Source: a virus. Taken from it: DNA of 23,499 bases. Where the stretch lies: positions 1 through 23,499 of IMG/VR virus record IMGVR_UViG_3300030419_005003, one strand, 5' to 3'. Of the stretch, positions 1 to 5,249 are shown one piece after another; positions within the stretch are counted from its first letter, which is position 1, and every line of letters starts with the position of its first letter. The translations under genes were made by a program, and so were the position numbers. Below the pieces are notes generated by a model. That model was not told the origin of the DNA and searched no databases. It was given only the letters and a program-made list of their open reading frames with translations.

Positions 1-530
1 GTAACAATGATGGAGCCAGTCGGTGACCCGTAACCAGTGTTAAGAGCGTAGAAACTCTTCTCAGCATTTGAGCCGAGGCTGGTGAGGTTCGCGTCTGCGT
101 CCTCTTGTGAGAGGTCAACACCACCGGTAATCTGCTGTCCAACAACGCCACCACCGTAAAGTGAATTTCCAGCGCGGAAGTCCAGACGAGAATCCGTATA
201 GGTGAAGTCCAGGAAGAAGATGAGACCCGAAGGCAAGCTCATCGGCTGGACCGAAACAAGATCGTTGGCCAGAAGACCACCGAAAACACGACGGACGAGG
301 GGGAAAGCCACAGAGGCGAAACCCTCGACATCTCCAGCAGCCATCGAGGAAGCCTCTTTGAGCAGCTGGGCGGCCTGGTTCTCTAACAAACGAGCCATGC
401 CATTTCTCTCTTGGTCATCATTGAGTCCTTCAAGAAGTCCGGTGGCTTCCCACTTTTCAAGTAGGGCAGCACCTTCTCTCTGGAGGGAACGTTCTTTGAT
501 GCCTTCAGTTAATTTATCTAAAACAGACAT
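1..530 (-). CDS. 23: Major capsid protein, N-terminal part (gp23-like), cut by window edge
   Basis: The frame is open from an ATG at 530 to the left edge, giving 176 residues of the N-terminal part; the rest lies outside. An AAGGAGG ribosome binding site sits just upstream in the 13-base gap after gp22. Residues 69-95 carry the signature FPLVRRVFGGLLANDLVSVQ followed by PMSLPSGLIFF, which matches the gp23 family, the HK97-fold hexamer-forming shell protein of T4-type phages. Residues 56-60 read LLKEA, matching the I/L-x-E rule of the gp21 prohead protease, so the mature protein probably starts at A60. T4 gp23 loses a propeptide of 65 residues, a similar length. Its place directly after protease and scaffold genes is the T4 order 21-22-23. 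Identity is quite sure; the cleavage point is inferred. Confidence 0.93.
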   Translation of the reverse strand, partial: MSVLDKLTEGIKERSLQREGAALLEKWEATGLLEGLNDDQERNGMARLLENQAAQLLKEASSMAAGDVEGFASVAFPLVRRVFGGLLANDLVSVQPMSLPSGLIFFLDFTYTDSRLDFRAGNSLYGGGVVGQQITGGVDLSQEDADANLTSLGSNAEKSFYALNTGYGSPTGSIIV

Positions 531-543
531 TTGAAAATCCTCC

Positions 544-1560
544 TTATGAATTGTTGTTTAAGCCTGCCAAGACTTTCCACCTGTCAACAGCTGGATTGTC
601 TTGAGTTTTTGCCTCTGTCTTGCGACGAGACAAGATTAAAGTCGAAGAAGGTTTGTTAACGGCTTCGCTCAACGATTCTGGCGATTTGCTTTTGGTGCTG
701 CCCGTTGCGCTCTGAAGTGTTTCAAAGATAATCTTTGCTTCTTCAACAGTTTCAGCCTTTGATATGGCATCGGCAATTCTATTTTTATGCCGCTCATTCA
801 GGGAGTCACCAATCAAGACTTTATTCGTGTAAAGTAATCTCGCATTTTGAAGATTTGTCTCTTCAAGCGTATCCTTTACTCTAAGAGAGAGATCACGTAA
901 TTCATCTCTCTCTTCAATAGCTTGGTTTAATTTTTCTTCAAGGGCCTTGTTAGCCTCTTGTAGGTCAGAAACGGCCTTTCTCATTGCGGCGCGCTCTTCC
1001 TTGACCTTGGAATCTTGCTCAAGTGCAAGAAGCTCTTCTTCTGCAAGGTCGACCATCGCTTGTGGCGTGCCGGCCCAGCCGCTCTTCTGTGGATGGATGT
1101 CAACCGTCAACTGCTCGATAATATCAGCAAGCGATTCTTCACTTAAGTCTAGTTCTTCCTCAAGTGGCAACTCCTCTTCCTCTTCAGGAGGGGTCATTCC
1201 AGTTAATTCTATCGCTGCAGCCTCTCTATCCACTTCAGGCGCCATCTCGTCGCCCGCGTCAAGCTGCTTGAGCAAATCATCCAAGGGAATCTCGATCTCT
1301 TCATCATCGTCGGGACAAGGGCAAAGTTTTGCACCAGCAGTGCTTGCCATCGGAACATCATCAGCCATTTCTTCTTCTGGCTCTTCGGCCGTATCTAAAC
1401 CGAAATCGTCCATCTCATCTTCCGGTTGCTCTAATAAATTTTCAACTGCTTCTTTGATTTGTTCCGAATATTTTTCTAAGACGGAAGCCTCGGCGCTCTT
1501 GAGAGCCGCCTCTCTCAGTGCTTCAGCGTCGACGATAGCTTGTTCTAACATATTTGACAT
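544..1560 (-). CDS. 22: Prohead core scaffolding protein (gp22-like)
   Basis: This 338-residue protein is very acidic and almost wholly helical, with a coiled coil at about 165-235 (runs such as ALEEKLNQAIEERDELRD) and a long Glu/Asp-rich stretch at about 45-150. Composition, length (T4 gp22 is about 270) and position between the protease and the major capsid gene identify it as the main scaffold, which assembles inside the prohead and is then digested. Sequence identity alone would not prove this. Residues 15-18 (LREA) and 35-38 (IKEA) fit the gp21 cleavage rule I/L-x-E. A GGGAG ribosome binding site precedes the ATG, and the gap to gp23 is only 13 bases, so the two are probably translated from one message. 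Confidence 0.85.
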   Translation of the reverse strand: MSNMLEQAIVDAEALREAALKSAEASVLEKYSEQIKEAVENLLEQPEDEMDDFGLDTAEEPEEEMADDVPMASTAGAKLCPCPDDDEEIEIPLDDLLKQLDAGDEMAPEVDREAAAIELTGMTPPEEEEELPLEEELDLSEESLADIIEQLTVDIHPQKSGWAGTPQAMVDLAEEELLALEQDSKVKEERAAMRKAVSDLQEANKALEEKLNQAIEERDELRDLSLRVKDTLEETNLQNARLLYTNKVLIGDSLNERHKNRIADAISKAETVEEAKIIFETLQSATGSTKSKSPESLSEAVNKPSSTLILSRRKTEAKTQDNPAVDRWKVLAGLNNNS

Positions 1561-1647
1561 TGATCTTCTCCCAAGAATCCTTAATATTAATTAGTGCTTT
1601 TTTTTGTAAATAGCATATATAATTTTTTAAGATATAGGCCAGAACCC
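1561..1647 (-). promoter_or_regulatory. AT-rich gap before the scaffold gene; possible late promoter region
   Basis: This is the longest gap between genes in the window, 87 bases and strongly AT-rich, between a virion-protein gene and gp22. On the minus strand it contains TTATATATG and a run of eight A, and ends with GGGAGAAGATCA before the gp22 ATG. T4-type late promoters have TATAAATA as the main element; only a poor match is present here. It is the natural place for a promoter that raises gp22 and gp23 expression, but this is inference from position. The A-run reads as T on the plus strand and has no GC-rich stem before it, so I do not call a terminator. Confidence 0.3.
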
Positions 1648-2088
1648 TTAAGCGTTAATGCCTGAGCCGCTAAGTGCGAACATGGATTGTGTCGGGATAG
1701 TAGTCAGAGAGGCTACAACCTCATAGCCTCCAGCAGCCATGCCGGGGGATGAGGAGATCCACATCTCTTTACACTTCACATCAAAATCAATAGAATCTCC
1801 AGCACTGTCCAAGGTGACATAGTGATGACCATCGTAGACTCTGTTTTCAGCCGAAGAGGTACCAAAGTGGACCCTAATGTGCGTATTGTTAGTAAAAGAA
1901 CCAGACGCAATAACTGTAACCTCCTTGGTGACATATGGAAATTCAATGTGGTGATGCACATTAGCGGCTGAAAACGCATTACCAGTTATGTAGGGGTGAC
2001 CGGAAACCTGATAAGAGCCCACATTTCTAAGCCCACTAGCGGTTGAACCGTGAAAAATCTGTTGCCCTGTCTTTGTATCTGTTGCCAT
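1648..2088 (-). CDS. Small virion protein of unknown role, possibly capsid- or tail-associated
   Basis: A 146-residue protein rich in Gly, Ser, Thr and His, predicted mainly beta strand, without signal peptide or membrane segment. The start is supported by AGGAG eight bases before the ATG at 2088. The N-terminal part contains GLRNVGSYQVSGHPYITG, and the middle has HHHIEFPYVTKEVTVIAS. I recall similar short beta-rich proteins in marine myophages but cannot name a function. The gene sits between the S21-like gene and gp22, inside the head-building set, which suggests a decoration or accessory shell protein. A tail role cannot be excluded. Confidence 0.6.
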   Translation of the reverse strand: MATDTKTGQQIFHGSTASGLRNVGSYQVSGHPYITGNAFSAANVHHHIEFPYVTKEVTVIASGSFTNNTHIRVHFGTSSAENRVYDGHHYVTLDSAGDSIDFDVKCKEMWISSSPGMAAGGYEVVASLTTIPTQSMFALSGSGINA

Positions 2089-2091
2089 TTT

Positions 2092-2328
2092 CTATCTCCT
2101 GCTGTCGAATGTATCGTTTCTTTCTTTATTAGCCTTTCTGGCGTTTTCAAGGCTCCTCAACCTGGCCTTTCTTTTTCTAGTAGATGGTTTAATATACCTA
2201 CTTCTATCTAAATAGTCCTCAATAATTCTTTCTTTTTTTACTTTTTTGATAAATCTTTTTATAAGCCTGTTGGTGTTACCACCTACCTCTTTTAATGTAA
2301 CCTGTAGATTATAAGTTTTGTTAGCCAT
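2092..2328 (-). CDS. rpsU: Phage-encoded ribosomal protein bS21 homologue
   Basis: A very basic 78-residue protein. Residues 21-56 follow the bacterial bS21 layout: RLIKRFIKKVKKERIIEDYL then DRSRYIKPSTRKRKAR, matching the bS21 pattern of a basic helix, an R-x-x-Y-x-KPS/T turn, and a second basic helix. bS21 is a small, loosely held subunit of the 30S ribosome near the anti-Shine-Dalgarno end of 16S rRNA. Phages are known to carry bS21 genes, and a phage copy may replace host bS21 and favour viral messages; that role is inferred here. The gene overlaps the preceding core-protein gene by 8 bases and ends 3 bases before the next ATG, so it is embedded in the head operon. AGGGG precedes the ATG. 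Confidence 0.85.
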   Translation of the reverse strand: MANKTYNLQVTLKEVGGNTNRLIKRFIKKVKKERIIEDYLDRSRYIKPSTRKRKARLRSLENARKANKERNDTFDSRR

Positions 2329-2698
2329 TTCTTTCCCCTAGATGATATTTCCATTTATCTTGTGCCAAGTTGAGAATCCCACTAATATCAACACCAGGGT
2401 TGGAATTATCAGTTGAGCCCTCTGGGATTGGTTTAGTATTTTTGAAAACATTTCCGAACGAAGTGCTCTCATTAAGTCTTTTTATTTTTTCTTGGCGCTC
2501 CTGCTCCAGTCTCTCAGCCTTTATGTGCTGATCTGTTGTTTTTTGGTTGCTGCTCTTGGATTCAACAACCACGGAGCCACCCATGCCCTGCGCCACCTCT
2601 TTTATTATGCCAGATAATACACCTTCTTCAAAGATACACTCTTTAATGCACTCTTTAATAAGTGGCTTAAGCATTTTTTTAAGTTCTTTCTTATTCAT
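2321..2698 (-). CDS. Probable prohead core or assembly protein with repeated protease sites
   Basis: A 125-residue, mostly helical protein between the gp21 protease and the S21 gene. Its first 36 residues hold four tripeptides fitting the gp21 cleavage rule: IKE at 14-16, IKE at 18-20, IFE at 22-24 and IKE at 32-34, inside the segment LIKECIKECIFEEGVLSGII. The middle (about 50-80) is a charged helix and the C-terminal part is Asn/Pro/Gly rich. In T4 the neighbouring genes 67 and 68 code for small core proteins digested by gp21, so a comparable role is a reasonable inference. I do not see direct similarity to either. An AAGG site precedes the ATG. A membrane or DNA-binding role is not suggested. 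Confidence 0.65.
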   Translation of the reverse strand: MNKKELKKMLKPLIKECIKECIFEEGVLSGIIKEVAQGMGGSVVVESKSSNQKTTDQHIKAERLEQERQEKIKRLNESTSFGNVFKNTKPIPEGSTDNSNPGVDISGILNLAQDKWKYHLGERNG

Positions 2699-2700
2699 GA

Positions 2701-3336
2701 TTAACCTTTTAGAATATCATCAATAATACTGCTAATTTTTTGTTCCTTAGCGGTATTTTCATTAATATAAGCATTTATTTGAGGACTCATCTTAACGTCA
2801 GAAGATACCGAAGGGCTCATATAAGCGTTGGGAGTGGATGGGTCCGACACCATGTCAAAACAAATCAATTGAAAATCATCTTCAACAATAGTATTTCCGC
2901 CCTGTTGCTTTACAGAGCCCAGACCTCTAGATGAAATGCCAAGCTTGACACCAGATTTTACCAAAGATTTGAGAATTTGGCCGCTAGGCGTATCAAGAAC
3001 CTCTATCTTGCCCATGACATTGTTTCCGTCCCACCACATTTTTGTGACAAGATGACTGGCGTTTTTCAAGTTAATAACAGAATCATCGGGATGATCGAGT
3101 TCTCCAAGAGACCTCCTCTCTCCGATGGCCTGCTGGTAATTTTCAACTTCGCGCTGTAGGATGGGCTTGCTGTATATGCGACCGTTTCCGTTTTTAGTGC
3201 CAGCCTTTTGGCAAATACCAACCAGATAAACACCGCCATTGGAAATGCTGCGCTTCTCGACCTCTGTTAAACGCTCAACCGGACATCTGCCCTCGGGGCA
3301 CAATTCAAAAAATTCTGTGAGGAGTTGTTTTGTCAT
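2701..3336 (-). CDS. 21: Prohead maturation protease (gp21-like)
   Basis: The 211 residues match T4 gp21 (212) in length. Diagnostic motifs are NGRIY at 51-55, GELDHP at 78-83 (likely catalytic His82), GISSRGLGS at 133-141 (likely nucleophile Ser135 or Ser136) and DMVSDPSTPNA at 161-171. This is the herpes-type serine protease fold used by T4-type phages to cut scaffold, core and shell proteins at I/L-x-E sites inside the prohead. The C-terminal tail contains INE at 191-193, a possible self-cleavage site. The ATG overlaps the stop of the preceding 38-codon gene as TAATG, and there is no strong ribosome binding site of its own, so translation is probably coupled. Confidence 0.93.
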   Translation of the reverse strand: MTKQLLTEFFELCPEGRCPVERLTEVEKRSISNGGVYLVGICQKAGTKNGNGRIYSKPILQREVENYQQAIGERRSLGELDHPDDSVINLKNASHLVTKMWWDGNNVMGKIEVLDTPSGQILKSLVKSGVKLGISSRGLGSVKQQGGNTIVEDDFQLICFDMVSDPSTPNAYMSPSVSSDVKMSPQINAYINENTAKEQKISSIIDDILKG

Positions 3337-3452
3337 TATTTCTTTTTACCTTTTTTGCCATAGTCGCCTTTGTATTTATTGCCAACCTTTGCAATGTTTT
3401 TAACACCCCACACATAAGAAGCAGGGCTACTTTTAGTTTGTTTCTTGCTCAT
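3336..3452 (-). CDS. Very small basic protein (38 residues) coupled to gp21
   Basis: A 38-residue open frame with 12 lysines and a single acidic residue, ending in GKKGKKK; the middle reads SYVWGVKNIAKVGNKYKGDY. Its TAA stop overlaps the ATG of gp21 by one base (TAATG), the same junction used by clearly real gene pairs in this window, and the ribosome site for gp21 is otherwise poor. That supports real translation. Against it, no good Shine-Dalgarno precedes its own ATG. Function is unknown; the charge suggests binding to DNA or to an acidic partner such as the scaffold. Confidence 0.55.
   Translation of the reverse strand: MSKKQTKSSPASYVWGVKNIAKVGNKYKGDYGKKGKKK
3372..3380 (-). promoter_or_regulatory. 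Candidate T4-type late promoter element upstream of gp21
   Basis: The minus strand reads AATAAATAC, eight of nine bases of the T4 late consensus TATAAATAC. It would start transcripts about 30 bases before the gp21 ATG. It lies inside the 38-codon gene (codons for Asn-Lys-Tyr), and such AT-rich words occur by chance, so this is only a candidate. No sigma factor gp55 gene is visible here to confirm T4-style late transcription. Confidence 0.22.
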
Positions 3453-3464
3453 AATATTATTGCT

Positions 3465-3481
3465 GCGAGGCTCACCCTCGC
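3465..3481 (-). other. Short GC-rich hairpin between two very small genes
   Basis: A perfect six-base stem GCGAGG/CCTCGC with a five-base loop GTGAG. The TGA stop of the 21-codon frame falls across the stem and loop, and the hairpin ends 12 bases before the ATG of the 38-codon gene. There is no T-run after it, so it is not a standard terminator. It could affect re-initiation or message stability. Confidence 0.35.
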
Positions 3482-3537
3482 TTGATTGTGCTGCCGTTAC
3501 AGCAACGACGAACTTCTGGAGTATTGCGCCGTCTCAT
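3472..3537 (-). CDS. Possible 21-residue peptide with strong ribosome binding site
   Basis: The ATG at 3537 overlaps the TGA of the membrane-protein gene as ATGA and is preceded by AGGAGG with a six-base spacer, the best ribosome site in this part of the window. The frame then codes for only 21 residues, MRRRNTPEVRRCC followed by NGSTIKRG, and stops at 3472. Strong initiation with such a short product is odd: either a true micropeptide, a leader, or the start of a longer gene broken by a frameshift (the 38-codon frame downstream is offset by one). No family recognised. Confidence 0.4.
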   Translation of the reverse strand: MRRRNTPEVRRCCNGSTIKRG

Positions 3538-3842
3538 GATTTACCTCCTGTCCTATTAATTTTTAAACCAAAATCATCTAATAACATTGTAATAAAATAA
3601 CTTGTTCCTGCCGAAATGCATCCACACAAGAAAGCATTTGTAAAACTATATTCAAAGCTAAATAGTTCTGTGAAACCATTAATACTCCACAAAAAAACCC
3701 CGACCCAGAAGCCCAAACACAGTGGGCAACTAAATAATTTCCCAAATTGACCTTTGGTAGGCCTAACTGGGTTGAATATCGAACCATATAGAAGTATGAA
3801 AGTCATACCATAGGATGCAAGAACAAAATGTATTAATTCCAC
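3534..3842 (-). CDS. Small integral membrane protein with CxxC-GFW motif
   Basis: I choose a GTG start at 3842 (102 residues): it lies 7 bases after the stop of the preceding gene and AGGTG stands six bases before it. The frame is open further upstream, but that part overlaps the preceding gene and looks non-coding. Hydrophobic segments are at about 3-23, 43-60 and 70-92. CPLCLGFWVG at 39-48 is the striking feature: a Cys-x-x-Cys pair entering a membrane helix. Similar short proteins occur in phages and bacteria, but no function is known to me. The TGA overlaps the next ATG. A role at the membrane during infection or assembly is conceivable, without evidence. Confidence 0.7.
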   Translation of the reverse strand: MELIHFVLASYGMTFILLYGSIFNPVRPTKGQFGKLFSCPLCLGFWVGVFLWSINGFTELFSFEYSFTNAFLCGCISAGTSYFITMLLDDFGLKINRTGGKS

Positions 3843-3849
3843 GCTACAC

Positions 3850-4434
3850 CTATTCTTCGAGTCGATACACAGCAGAGTATTTACCGATACCATAAGGATA
3901 CTTGCCAGTTTGAATTGAGCCCTTTTGATCGGCGTGGCGTTCAGGGTCAAACTCAGTTGACTCCCCAGGGAGGGGATCGGCCAATCTTTGTTCCTGCTCT
4001 TTCTCAAAAGCTTCTTCAAACTCAATTTCGGGTTTCTCTATTTCCATAAACTTATAAATGGAATATAGTGCATGCTGCAAGGCATTATATTTTTTTGATT
4101 CCAAAATAGGAGCTTCCATGGAGTAAAAAACATTCCCCCCTTGAACAGATTCGTTCGAGGTGATACCTTTTCTAAACAGAAATTTGAAAAGTCTATCTTG
4201 TGCTTCATAAACATGATCGCCAAAACTGTCCTTTGCAAAGGCAACAATCTTTTTTTTCTCCATCATTAAAACAATATCAATGTCATTATGATCAAAAATC
4301 ATAATATCGCCGTTGATGCTTTTCTTTGCCTTAAGCCTAATCGTTTCCTTAACTTGTTGTTTGCTTGGGGAAACATCTATCTGCACCTTTCCAGTCGCGT
4401 CAACCTTGTCACCTATTTTAATCTTTATAGCCAT
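3850..4434 (-). CDS. Conserved phage protein of unknown function in head operon
   Basis: A 194-residue protein starting MAIKIKIGDKVDATGKVQID. Residues 1-100 look like mixed beta strands with a motif DHNDIDIVLMMEKKKIVAFA at about 48-67; residues 100-155 are helical, and the C-terminal 40 are Gly/Tyr/Pro rich and likely flexible. No signal peptide or membrane segment. The ATG shares one base with the stop of the upstream gene (TAATG). The position between portal and protease is where T4 has genes 67 and 68, but I see no similarity to those. A head-assembly role is inferred only from position. Confidence 0.75.
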   Translation of the reverse strand: MAIKIKIGDKVDATGKVQIDVSPSKQQVKETIRLKAKKSINGDIMIFDHNDIDIVLMMEKKKIVAFAKDSFGDHVYEAQDRLFKFLFRKGITSNESVQGGNVFYSMEAPILESKKYNALQHALYSIYKFMEIEKPEIEFEEAFEKEQEQRLADPLPGESTEFDPERHADQKGSIQTGKYPYGIGKYSAVYRLEE

Positions 4435-5249
4435 TATGATTTTATCTCACACACTAATTGTTGAATACTTAATAATTGCTTAACCATGGCAGAATCAATC
4501 TCTCTACTCTTATAGGTTTCCAGCAAGCTCATCAGTTCATCTTTCTTTTCTGCCATTTCATTATCGGAATCGAAGAATGAACTTTCTTGTATCAGCCCAC
4601 GCAGTCGGCCTATCTCCTCGTTGAGATATACCTTAAGCTCAAGACCGTTGTCATCAATCGAAGTAATATATCTAGACAAAAGACCTTGTTGTTCTTCAAG
4701 TAAGTTATTAGAATATGTTTCGTTAAACTTTGTGAAGAATGTCTTAAGAGCCAACTTGTCCATGGGTTTAATTTTTGTCTCGCTCTTCTCTACAAGTGTT
4801 GAGCAAATCTTATCAAGCACGGTCTGTTCTAAAAGAACCTGATTCTTTGGTTTAGTCTTGGCATAAAACAATTGATTTATTGTAGCCAGCTCTCTATAAT
4901 CTGGTACAAAGTTGTCATATACACTTTCACCCAGATTCTTGTTAATATCATCGATAAGACGAGTTTGAGAATTGAAGATTACTTTTTTATCAAGCTCTTT
5001 AAATTGCTTCTTGGTTTCAGAAATAAGTTTTTCAGCAATATCCTTACTAAGATTGGTTTCCTTATAGAGTGTCTTATACAGCGACAACTCTTTTCCAAGG
5101 ACGGTGTTTGAATTTAAATGTTTTTTTAAAATTGAAATAATACTGCTTTTCCTCTCAGCCAAGCCCTTGGCTGTGGCAACAGTCAATTCCCTGATTAAGG
5201 ACTCGAAAAGGAAAGCAGTATTTCTTTTTTTATTATGCCTATACTTCAT
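4434..5249 (-). CDS. Helical protein of unknown function after the portal gene
   Basis: A 271-residue, almost entirely helical protein, Lys/Glu/Leu rich, without membrane segments. The N-terminus MKYRHNKKRNTAFLFESLIR is basic and contains LFE (14-16) and IRE (19-21), both fitting the gp21 cleavage rule, but such tripeptides are common in helices. It overlaps the end of the portal gene by 11 bases and is coupled to the next gene by TAATG. I recall similar proteins next to the portal in other marine T4-type phages, without known role. A core or portal-accessory protein of the prohead is the best guess. Confidence 0.72.
   Translation of the reverse strand: MKYRHNKKRNTAFLFESLIRELTVATAKGLAERKSSIISILKKHLNSNTVLGKELSLYKTLYKETNLSKDIAEKLISETKKQFKELDKKVIFNSQTRLIDDINKNLGESVYDNFVPDYRELATINQLFYAKTKPKNQVLLEQTVLDKICSTLVEKSETKIKPMDKLALKTFFTKFNETYSNNLLEEQQGLLSRYITSIDDNGLELKVYLNEEIGRLRGLIQESSFFDSDNEMAEKKDELMSLLETYKSREIDSAMVKQLLSIQQLVCEIKS

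Noticed and set aside
202-534. Plus-strand open frame at the left end
   Set aside because: It lies opposite the start of the major capsid gene, which has a clear family signature on the minus strand.
947-1594. Long plus-strand open frame, Ser-rich, opposite the scaffold gene
   Set aside because: It is the reverse of the Glu-rich gp22 gene, whose codons read as Ser on the other strand. It has no ribosome site and no family features.
1590-1612. T-rich run after a palindromic TTAATATTAA, as a possible terminator
   Set aside because: The T-run is on the plus strand while genes run on the minus strand, and the palindrome has no GC stem.
3842-4025. Longer start for the small membrane protein
   Set aside because: The extra 61 codons overlap the upstream gene in another frame, lack a ribosome site, and look like shadow sequence.
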